This document shows, one piece after another, positions 52,579 to 60,772 of a stretch of 64,000 nucleotides of DNA. Position 1 is the stretch's first letter; every line of letters begins with the position of its first letter. The position numbers and the translations under genes were made by a program. This stretch comes from Spirochaetes bacterium ADurb.Bin133. Lineage in GTDB: Bacteria; Spirochaetota; GWE2-31-10; MWDO01. Under the pieces are notes generated by a model. It did not search any database. It worked only from the letters and a program-made list of their open reading frames with translations, and was not told the DNA's origin. Location of the stretch: assembly GCA_002070605.1 (NCBI GenBank), contig MWDO01000005.1, positions 27,234 through 91,233 of the forward strand, read 5' to 3'.

Positions 52579-54263
52579 TGGTTTTTACTCTGCGTCTTAG
52601 CCCAACTGTCTTTCAATCCGACCGATCTATTGAAAACCGGTTTCTCTTTAGTTCCGTCTTTATCCGCGACGAAATAACCTTGTCGTAGAAACTGGAAGTT
52701 GTCTCCAGCTTTTGCTTCCGCAAGCGACGGCTCGGCTATGCAATCGCTTAGTATCTTAATCGAATCGGGATTGATAAAGTCGGTAAACCTCTCATTTTCG
52801 CCGACAACTTCAGGATCGGGTTTTAGGAATAGTTTGTCGTAAAGTCTGACCTCAATTTTTATCCCTTTGGAAGCCGATACCCAGTGCGAAGTCCCCTTGA
52901 CCATTCTGCCGTCTTCCGACCAGCCCCCTTTGGTGGCGGGATCGTAACTGCATATAACCTCGACGACTTTTCCGTCGGCGTCCGTTTTGTAATCGACGCA
53001 TTTGATATAATAACCGTTCTTCAGTCTTATCTCTTTTCCGGGAGATAGTCTAAAGTATTTCTTTGGCGGATCTATCATAAAATCGTCGCGTTCGATAAAC
53101 AGCTCTTTTGTGAAAGGGATTTTTCTTGTTCCGGCGTTTGGATCTTCGGGATTGTTTTCGGCGTCCATATACTCTACAAGATCGTCGGGATAATTCTCGA
53201 TAACGACTTTCAAAGGATCGAGCACCGCCATAACCCTGTTGGCGGTTTTATTGAGGTCCTCTCTCAGACAGAACTCAAGAAAAGCGTAGTCGACGACGCT
53301 GTTTACTTTCGACACGCCGATTCTTGAACAAAAATCTCTGATCGACGCTGGAGTAAAACCTCTTCTGCGTAAACCGGATAAAGTCGGCATTCTCGGATCG
53401 TCCCAGCCTGTTACCGCTTTTTCATTGACGAGAGTCAGGAGTTTCCTTTTGCTCATAACTGTGTAAGTAAGATTGAGACGGGCAAATTCTACCTGCCGCG
53501 GCATATAAAGCCCCAGCGTCTGTAAAAACCATTCGTAAAGCGGTCTGTGATCTTCAAATTCGAGCGTGCATATAGAGTGCGTTATTCCCTCGAAAGAGTC
53601 GCACGAGCCGTGCGTCCAATCGTACATCGGATAAATCTTCCATTTATCGCCGGTTCTGTAGTGATTGGCGCGTAAAACTCTGTATAACACGGGGTCTCTC
53701 ATATTGAGGTTTGGCGAAGTCATATCTATTTTGGCTCTTAACACTCTTGAGCCGTCTTCAAATTCTCCGTTTCTCATTTTTTCAAAAAGATCGAGGTTTT
53801 CTTCGACGGTTCTCTCCCTGAATGGAGAATTTTTACCCGGTTCGGTTAGAGTTCCTCTGTATTCCCTGATCTGATCGGCGGTTAGGTCGCAAACGAATGC
53901 CTTGCCCATTTTGATAAGCTTTACGGCTAATTCGTAGAGTTTTTCATAATTATCAGACGCAAAATAGAGCCTATCTTCCCAGTCGAATCCCAGCCATCTG
54001 ATATTGTCTTTTATCGCCTCGACGTACTCCATGCTCTCTTTTGCCGGATTGGTATCGTCCATGCGTAAGTTGCACATTCCGTTATAATCTTTGGCTATGC
54101 CGAAGTTTAAGCATATCGCCTTAGCGTGGCCTATATGCAGATAGCCGTTTGGCTCTGGCGGAAATCTGGTATGAACCTTATCGTATCTGCCGCTCGCTAA
54201 ATCTTCGTCTATTATCGTTCTGATAAAATCTTTTGATTGAATTTCATTTCCCGTATCGGACAT
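52575..54263 (-). CDS. glnS: Glutaminyl-tRNA synthetase
   Basis: 562 residues. Class I signatures: [15 protein letters not shown] (HIGH, about 36-50) and VMSKRKL (KMSKS variant, about 268). [10 protein letters not shown] and [22 protein letters not shown] are GlnRS-specific, and the C-terminal anticodon-binding beta barrels (about 340-550) are present, so it is not a GluRS. It attaches glutamine to tRNA-Gln, implying that the direct route is used here. Confidence 0.97.
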   Translation of the reverse strand: MSDTGNEIQSKDFIRTIIDEDLASGRYDKVHTRFPPEPNGYLHIGHAKAICLNFGIAKDYNGMCNLRMDDTNPAKESMEYVEAIKDNIRWLGFDWEDRLYFASDNYEKLYELAVKLIKMGKAFVCDLTADQIREYRGTLTEPGKNSPFRERTVEENLDLFEKMRNGEFEDGSRVLRAKIDMTSPNLNMRDPVLYRVLRANHYRTGDKWKIYPMYDWTHGSCDSFEGITHSICTLEFEDHRPLYEWFLQTLGLYMPRQVEFARLNLTYTVMSKRKLLTLVNEKAVTGWDDPRMPTLSGLRRRGFTPASIRDFCSRIGVSKVNSVVDYAFLEFCLREDLNKTANRVMAVLDPLKVVIENYPDDLVEYMDAENNPEDPNAGTRKIPFTKELFIERDDFMIDPPKKYFRLSPGKEIRLKNGYYIKCVDYKTDADGKVVEVICSYDPATKGGWSEDGRMVKGTSHWVSASKGIKIEVRLYDKLFLKPDPEVVGENERFTDFINPDSIKILSDCIAEPSLAEAKAGDNFQFLRQGYFVADKDGTKEKPVFNRSVGLKDSWAKTQSKNQ

Positions 54264-54346
54264 ATACTCCCCTTAGCGCGATTTATTGCATTATTGTATT
54301 ATAGATAAATTATTTGTAAATGTAAAGCCTTAATTAAATCTGTTTT

Positions 54347-54690
54347 GCGCTTCGTCGTTTTTTTGAGTGGAGAAAAAATGACACATATGGACAAGGAATA
54401 AATTGACACATATGGAGCAAAGAATAAAATTCGACACATATGGGAGCATTTTGTTCTTAACGGCGCAAGCCCGGCATGAACGTTATTTAGTATTTTAGTA
54501 TATTCAAAACGGGAATTCCCGCTTTTATCGGGGCGCGACAATTGTCGCATAAAGAATTGACACATATGGGTATCTACTGAACCCTCGATTTCGAGTCCCG
54601 CGCATAGTCGAGGGAAAATCGAGGGTTACACGCTCCTCATAAAATTGACACATATGGGGCGCCGGCGAATCCCCAAAAAACCGACGGGCG
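54347..54690 (+). repeat. CATATG array R12 with terminal inverted arms
   Basis: Left arm GCGCTTCGTCGTTTTTTT (54347-54364) and right arm CCCCAAAAAACCGACGGGCG (54671-54690) are imperfect inverted copies. CATATG at about 54384, 54410, 54436, 54563 and 54651; CGACAATTGTCG at 54536-54547; the block 54431-54560 is shared with R7. A separate hairpin AACCCTCGATTT / AAAATCGAGGGTT lies at 54580-54627. The array separates divergent genes. Confidence 0.86.
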
Positions 54691-54829
54691 GGCGCGATAA
54701 AAACGTTTAATTTCCTTGATTAAATCTTGAAATTATGTTATCGTCTAATATACTTTAGTATATCGAAAAATTATAATCTACATATAAATTATAAATTTTT
54801 CTAAACCGCTTTACTTATTGAGGAAAAAA

Positions 54830-57800
54830 ATGAAAACTTTGGGACTTTGCATTGGAGCTTCGACAATTTCTTTTGTCGGATTGGAAAAAACGAACGGCGT
54901 TGTAAAAATGATAGAACAGGAGACGATATTTCACGAAGGAGACTCAAAAGGGGAGTTAGTAAAATTACTAAAAAGAATTGATGTCGATAAATACGATAGA
55001 CATTGCGTAACCGGAAGGAAATTTAGAAAATATGTAAATTTATCCGAGATTACCGAGCCGGAAGCTACCGAATACGCCTTAAACGAACTTATAGAGGATA
55101 AAAACGCTTATAATCTTTTGATTAGCGCCGGCGGCGAAACTATCATGGTTTACGAACTCAAAAACGGAAGGATATTTAACGTATTTACGGGAAATAAATG
55201 CGCGTCCGGCACGGGGGCTTTCTTTTTGCAACAATTGGGCAGGATGGCTTTGGACATCGGCGATCTGGAGGACGAATATAGCGAAGAGGATATTTACGAT
55301 ATATCGGGAAGATGTTCGGTATTTTGCAAATCCGATTGCACTCACGCTCTTAATAAAGGTACAAATAAGCGCTCCGTCGTAGCGGGTTTATGCAAAATGA
55401 TGGCTTTGAAGATTACCGAACTTTTATCGTCTCAAGACCAAAAAAATGCAATTATGGTTGGCGGAATATCAAAAATTAAGCCTATTGTTAAATTTGTTAA
55501 AGATTCTTTAGACTCCTTAAAAATTCTTGAGCAGAGCGATTATTTTGAAGCTTACGGGGCGGCTTTGTGGGCTTTTGAGCATGAAACCAAAAAATTCCCG
55601 GGAATAGATAAGATAATTATCGAAGGTAAAACTTCGTTTGATTTCTTAAAGCCGCTATCCGAGAGCGAAAATCTCGTAACGTTCAAAAGCGTGGAGTATT
55701 CTACGGCGGCGGACGGCGACGAAACTATATTGGGGGTGGATATCGGCTCTACGACCACCAAAGCCGTCTTGATGCGCAAAAAGGACGACGCTATTTTAGC
55801 TTCGATATATCTAAAAACAAACGGCGATCCGATTGGCGCCGCTAAGCTATGTTACAAATCTATTCTTGAACAGATTAATGGTAAAAAGATCAAGATTATC
55901 GGACTTGGAACGACGGGATCGGGGAGAAATATTGTTGGAATTCACGCTTTTACAGAATCAGTTTACAATGAAATTATCTGCCATGCCGCCGCCAGCGTTT
56001 ACTTTGATAAAGACGTAGACACAATATTTGAGATCGGCGGACAGGACGCTAAATATACTTATATAACTCAGGGAATTCCGTCCGATTACGCTATGAACGA
56101 AGCGTGCTCTGCCGGCACGGGGAGTTTTTTGGAAGAGGCGGCTAAGGAGTCTCTAAATATCGACGTTAAGGACATCGCTCCGATAGCGTTAACTTCAAAA
56201 AGACCGCCGAATTTCAACGATCAATGCGCCGCTTTTATCTCTTCAGATATTGCGACGGCTTTTCAGGAAGGTATCGATAGAGTCGACATAATAGCGGGGT
56301 TAGTCTACTCTATATGTCTAAACTACAACAACAGAGTGCGTGGAGCGCGCCCTTACGGAAAGAAAATATTCATGCAGGGGGGAGTTTGTTACAACAAAGC
56401 GGTCCCCGTCGCGATGGCTTCTCTGCTTGGAACCGAGATTGTCGTTCCGCCGGAACCGGGACTTATGGGGGCGTACGGCTGCGCTCTTGAGATAAAGAAG
56501 CGACTCGATAACAATCTTTTGAAAGAGTCCGAATTTGATCTTAGCGCGCTGATAAATAGAGATATAAAGTACGGTCAATCGTTTATATGCGGGGGCGGAA
56601 AAGAAAAGTGCGATAGAAAGTGCGAGATTGCAATGATAGAGCTTGACGGTAAGAAATTGCCTTTCGGCGGAGCTTGCAACAAATATTACAATATTGTTCA
56701 TAAAATTGAAGACGAGTCCGAGATAAGAGACCTCGTCGCCGTTAGGGAGAGGATGATATTTGAAGAATTTGCTACTCCATCGGGGAACGCCGATAAAAAC
56801 AGCAAAGTTATAGGGATTAATCGGACTTTCTTAACAAATATGTTGTATCCGCTATATTTTAACTTTTGGGATCAGTTGGGCTACAACGTCGTTTTATCCG
56901 ACGATATTACTCTCGAAGGTCGCGAAAAAAGAAGAGCGGCGTTTTGTTTTCCCGCGGAGATTGCTCACGGAACATTCGACAACCTTTTGAGTAAAAAACC
57001 GGACTATATATTCATGCCTCACATACTTCATATTCCGGTTTTCGGCAGCGTTGAAAATAACAAAGCGTGCGTTTTTGTTCAAGGGGAGCCGTATTATCTT
57101 AAAGAAGCGTTTAAGGATAGAAGTTTGCCTGAAATTTTAATTCCGGTAATAGATTTTCAAAAACGCGTAGACTCGACAAAAAGCGAGTTTGTTAAGATTG
57201 CGGTCAGTATCGGAGCGGACAGAAACAGAGCGAATAAGGCTTTTGATTTTGCGTCGTCGGCTATGCTCGGTTATTTCAAGAAAGCGCGGGAGATAGGCAA
57301 ATCCGCTATTGACAAACTGAAGAAGAGTCCCGACGAATTTGCAGTCGTAATGATGGGAAGATGGTATAACGCGCTCGCTAGAGAGGCTAATATGTCCATT
57401 CCTCATAAATTTGCGTCAAGAGGAATAACCGTTATACCGTTTGACTTTATTCCATTCGATTATGAGGATCTTGGGCTTCATATGCATTGGGGCATCGGTA
57501 AGATTGTTTTGCAGGCGTCAAAATTCGTAAAGAAGAATCCGCAGTTATTCGGCGTTTATATAACAAATTTCTCGTGCGGTCCGGATTCTTTTTTGGTGCC
57601 CTATTTCCGCGACGAAATGGGAACAAAGCCCTCTCTAACGCTGGAGTTGGATAGCCATACCGCCGACGTAGGTTTAAACACTCGAATTGAGGCGGCGGTC
57701 GATATTATACGGTATTACAGACAATTAAAACTGGACGAAAAAGAGGAGATAAACGATTTTGTACCGGCTAAGACTATTTATAAAGGTAAAGACGTTTACG

Positions 57801-59137
57801 TTCTCGATTCGCGCGGAGAAGAGCTCTATATTAAGGATAAAAACGTTACGTTTCTATTTCCTATGATGGGGCGATTTTTGAACGAAGCGGGCGTTGCGAG
57901 TCTTAACGGGCAGGGATTCAACGCTAAAATGGTCGATTTTCCCACCCACGAGTCGCTGGCTATCGGAAAAGGGAATTCGAGTTGTAAAGAGTGCCTGCCT
58001 TATATAATCCTGATCGGATCTCTTTTGGAATATATCAAGAAATATAAGAGACCCGAGGAGCGCATCGCATTTTTTGTCGTCGGCGATCCGGCTCCTTGTA
58101 GAGTAGAGCAGTATCAGGTAGGTATAGATAAATTCCTTAAAAAGAATAGAATAGAAGACGTCGCCGTTCTTACTATGCAGTCCACCGAAGGATTTGCCGG
58201 AATGGGGCTTATGCCGATGTTAAACGTATGGCGAGGATTTATTTTAGGCGACGTATTTTCTCAAATTCATTCGGCTATACTGACTCTGGCTAAAGATAAG
58301 AAGTCCGCTCTGGAGATATTTGAGAGAGAGTGGGCTAAAATATTGGATAATTTCGAAGGAAAAGAGAAAATTTCTCTTATAAAAAGGCTGAATATTGCCG
58401 CGAAAGAGCTAAATAAGATAGAACTTAATAAACCTATAGAAGAAGCGATGAGAATAACTATTACCGGCGAAATGTACGTTAGAAACGAAGAGTTTTCAAG
58501 AAAAAGAATAGAGGAGACTCTTGCGAATATGGGATTTGTCGCGCGTATTACGCCGCTAATCGAGTGGATATACTACGTCGACTATATGATGTGGAAAAAC
58601 TTTGCTAACGACAAAATGTCTATTTTTAAAAGACTATTTTTCTTAATGAAAAGAAAGGTAGAGTCAAGTTTTGAAAAAAAGATCAAAAAGATTTTCTCGA
58701 AAAATTCTAAACTTTACGAATACGATCCGATTGATATAAAGGCGGTTTTGAAATCGTCGGAAAAACTTGTCAGCAAAAAACTAATCGGCGATATCGGTAT
58801 AACAATCGGCGTCGGGCTTAGGGACTCTCTAAAAGATTCTTGCGGAATAATATCTCTTGGACCTTTTGCTTGCATTCAGACTAGAATGGCCGAAGCGATA
58901 TTAAATAATAATATGACCGTCGCCGGGAAACTGCAAAATCAACCGGAATCGGTTTTTGGAAAAGGGATATACGATCTTGACAAAGATATGCCTCTGCCTT
59001 ATCTGGCTATAGAGTCGGACGGCAACCCTTATCCGCAAATTATAGAGGCTCGGCTGGAGGTTTTTGCGTTGCAGGCGAGGAAAATCGGCGAATTGATGCA
59101 AAAAGCTAAAAAGGCTAAAAAAGAGAATACAAAATAG
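54830..59137 (+). CDS. Giant acyl-CoA dehydratase activase-type protein (two BcrA/BadF-like ATPase domains plus DUF2229)
   Basis: 1435 residues from ATG 54830 (GAGG 7 nt upstream; an in-frame TTG overlaps it). Two ASKHA ATPase domains lie at about 1-255 and 300-570. The second has VDIGSTTTKAVL, EIGGQDAKY, NEACSAGTGSFLE and DQCAAFISSDI. The first has KCASGTGAFF and GRCSVFCKSDC. Both cysteine positions that bridge the [4Fe-4S] cluster in HgdC-type activators are thus kept in both halves. Then a DUF2229 region (about 660-880) and a C-terminal part resembling 2-hydroxyacyl-CoA dehydratase subunits. Such fusions occur in anaerobes, but their substrate is not established. It suggests an anaerobic lifestyle. 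Confidence 0.9.
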   Translation: MKTLGLCIGASTISFVGLEKTNGVVKMIEQETIFHEGDSKGELVKLLKRIDVDKYDRHCVTGRKFRKYVNLSEITEPEATEYALNELIEDKNAYNLLISAGGETIMVYELKNGRIFNVFTGNKCASGTGAFFLQQLGRMALDIGDLEDEYSEEDIYDISGRCSVFCKSDCTHALNKGTNKRSVVAGLCKMMALKITELLSSQDQKNAIMVGGISKIKPIVKFVKDSLDSLKILEQSDYFEAYGAALWAFEHETKKFPGIDKIIIEGKTSFDFLKPLSESENLVTFKSVEYSTAADGDETILGVDIGSTTTKAVLMRKKDDAILASIYLKTNGDPIGAAKLCYKSILEQINGKKIKIIGLGTTGSGRNIVGIHAFTESVYNEIICHAAASVYFDKDVDTIFEIGGQDAKYTYITQGIPSDYAMNEACSAGTGSFLEEAAKESLNIDVKDIAPIALTSKRPPNFNDQCAAFISSDIATAFQEGIDRVDIIAGLVYSICLNYNNRVRGARPYGKKIFMQGGVCYNKAVPVAMASLLGTEIVVPPEPGLMGAYGCALEIKKRLDNNLLKESEFDLSALINRDIKYGQSFICGGGKEKCDRKCEIAMIELDGKKLPFGGACNKYYNIVHKIEDESEIRDLVAVRERMIFEEFATPSGNADKNSKVIGINRTFLTNMLYPLYFNFWDQLGYNVVLSDDITLEGREKRRAAFCFPAEIAHGTFDNLLSKKPDYIFMPHILHIPVFGSVENNKACVFVQGEPYYLKEAFKDRSLPEILIPVIDFQKRVDSTKSEFVKIAVSIGADRNRANKAFDFASSAMLGYFKKAREIGKSAIDKLKKSPDEFAVVMMGRWYNALAREANMSIPHKFASRGITVIPFDFIPFDYEDLGLHMHWGIGKIVLQASKFVKKNPQLFGVYITNFSCGPDSFLVPYFRDEMGTKPSLTLELDSHTADVGLNTRIEAAVDIIRYYRQLKLDEKEEINDFVPAKTIYKGKDVYVLDSRGEELYIKDKNVTFLFPMMGRFLNEAGVASLNGQGFNAKMVDFPTHESLAIGKGNSSCKECLPYIILIGSLLEYIKKYKRPEERIAFFVVGDPAPCRVEQYQVGIDKFLKKNRIEDVAVLTMQSTEGFAGMGLMPMLNVWRGFILGDVFSQIHSAILTLAKDKKSALEIFEREWAKILDNFEGKEKISLIKRLNIAAKELNKIELNKPIEEAMRITITGEMYVRNEEFSRKRIEETLANMGFVARITPLIEWIYYVDYMMWKNFANDKMSIFKRLFFLMKRKVESSFEKKIKKIFSKNSKLYEYDPIDIKAVLKSSEKLVSKKLIGDIGITIGVGLRDSLKDSCGIISLGPFACIQTRMAEAILNNNMTVAGKLQNQPESVFGKGIYDLDKDMPLPYLAIESDGNPYPQIIEARLEVFALQARKIGELMQKAKKAKKENTK

Positions 59138-59149
59138 TTTTTCTCAGCT

Positions 59150-59539
59150 TTAGGTTTGAATTTGCAGACTTTTGGCAAATTCTTTGATAATTTCGATTAA
59201 TTTAAATTCGTTTAGCGGCTTGTCGAGGCAGTATTTCGCCGTTCCCTCTTTGAGCGCGGTTTGGACTTCTTCGTCTTCAAGAAATCCCGAATGTATTATT
59301 GGCAAAATGTTTTTTAATTTAAGCTCTTTGACTTGGCGGAGCAGGTCGACTCCGCTGATTTTGGGCATCTTATGGTCGGATATTATTACGGAGATGTTAT
59401 TCTTTTTTAATATCTCAATCGCGTCAAATCCGTTCGTTGCGGTATATATTTTAAATTTTCCCTTAAATAGAAGTTCAAACGATCTTAAATTTAGAAATTC
59501 GTCGTCGACATATAAAACGTTAACGTTGCTTATCTCCAT
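59150..59539 (-). CDS. Stand-alone response regulator receiver
   Basis: 129 residues, one receiver domain and no output domain. Acidic pair YVDDE (about 11-13), phospho-acceptor Asp in VIISDHKMP (about 55), Ser in IHSGF at the Thr/Ser switch position, Lys in CLDKPL (about 105). It follows the REC-histidine kinase gene by 9 bp and is the last of a three-gene module, so it probably receives phosphate from one of the two kinases. Confidence 0.92.
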   Translation of the reverse strand: MEISNVNVLYVDDEFLNLRSFELLFKGKFKIYTATNGFDAIEILKKNNISVIISDHKMPKISGVDLLRQVKELKLKNILPIIHSGFLEDEEVQTALKEGTAKYCLDKPLNEFKLIEIIKEFAKSLQIQT

Positions 59540-59548
59540 TTTAACCTC

Positions 59549-60772
59549 CTAACTTCGAACGGGCAGTATAACCGTGAAGGAGGTCTTGGATTTATCGTCG
59601 CTACCGGCGCTCTCTACCGATATAGTCCCGTTATGCTCCTTTATTATACTCGAGCATATCGCGAGTCCCAGTCCGCTCCCTTTGTTCACCTCTTTTGTAG
59701 TAAAAAACGGATCAAAAATTTTATTTTTAACGCTCTCTTTTATTCCTATACCGTTGTCTTGAAAATTTATTGTAATTGTCGAATTTTTTTCGTCAAAAGA
59801 AGTCGTAATAACGATTTTTCTATCGATTTGCTCGCCGTATTTTAAATTCGCCTCATCTATACCGTCGATAGCGTTAGATAAAATATTTAAAAATACCTGA
59901 CTTATTTTAGCCGGATGACACAAAGTTTTGGGAGCGGAGTTATAATTTTTTTCTATAAGAATTTTTTCTTTATATCTGTGATAAAGTATCAATAGAGAAG
60001 TGTCTATCAATTCGCTTATAGAGCTTAAGACTAATTGATCTTTATCGACTCTTGAGTAAATTCTAAGACTTTTTACGATGTTAGTTATGTGATCGATGCC
60101 GGTCGTAATGTTATCGAATATTTCCGGGACGTCCTTTGTCGTCTTCCTCAGATTTTCAACATCCTCGTCTGTAGAGGCTAACGTTTTGGACATATCGATA
60201 AGTTTATCCGTTCGTTCTTTTAGCGCCAATATGCTGTTTGAGATAAAATTGATCGGATTATTAATCTCGTGAGCGAGTCCCGAAGTTAAAACGCCCAGAG
60301 CGGCCATCTTCTCAGTTTGGATAAGTTGTTTCTCTTTTACTTTTAATTCGTCCAGCGCAATTTGAAGTTTCAAAGATCTTTCGCGGAGTCTGATATGATT
60401 GATAATTCGAATTTCAACCTCTTCTACTTCAAACGGCTTAGTTATATAATCGACCCCGCCGGCTTTAAACGCCTGAATTTTATTGAAAGACTCGGTTAGA
60501 GCGCTCAAAAATATTATCGGTATATCTTGAATATCCTTTTCTTTCTTGATCGCTTTGCAGACTTCGTACCCGTCCATTATCGGCATATGTATATCGAGAA
60601 GTATCAAATCCGGCGGGAGGGTTTTGACGCTATTAAAAGCCTGTTCGCCGTTTTTTGCCACTCTGACGTTATAGCCCATTTTTTCAAGCATACTCCCCAA
60701 TATTTTTAAATTGTTTGGGTTGTCGTCCGCTATTAAAATTGAATAAGTTTTTGTTTGATCGTCTGATTTCAT
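59549..60772 (-). CDS. Receiver-histidine kinase hybrid
   Basis: 407 residues, cytoplasmic. Receiver domain first (about 10-125; IADDNPNN, phospho-acceptor in LLDIHMPIMDGYE, TKPF), then a coiled coil, HisKA with LAHEINNPINFI (His about 170) and HATPase with NILSNAIDGI, DNGIGI and GSGLGLAICSSI. The receiver probably controls the kinase in answer to the membrane hybrid kinase encoded immediately upstream (TAA then ATG with no gap). Confidence 0.93.
   Translation of the reverse strand: MKSDDQTKTYSILIADDNPNNLKILGSMLEKMGYNVRVAKNGEQAFNSVKTLPPDLILLDIHMPIMDGYEVCKAIKKEKDIQDIPIIFLSALTESFNKIQAFKAGGVDYITKPFEVEEVEIRIINHIRLRERSLKLQIALDELKVKEKQLIQTEKMAALGVLTSGLAHEINNPINFISNSILALKERTDKLIDMSKTLASTDEDVENLRKTTKDVPEIFDNITTGIDHITNIVKSLRIYSRVDKDQLVLSSISELIDTSLLILYHRYKEKILIEKNYNSAPKTLCHPAKISQVFLNILSNAIDGIDEANLKYGEQIDRKIVITTSFDEKNSTITINFQDNGIGIKESVKNKIFDPFFTTKEVNKGSGLGLAICSSIIKEHNGTISVESAGSDDKSKTSFTVILPVRS

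Noticed and set aside
54580..54627. tRNA-like sequence GATTTCGAGTCCCGCG in R12
   Set aside because: It resembles a T-arm word but is part of a simple inverted repeat of AACCCTCGATTT, with no acceptor stem or anticodon arm. No tRNA was found in the window.
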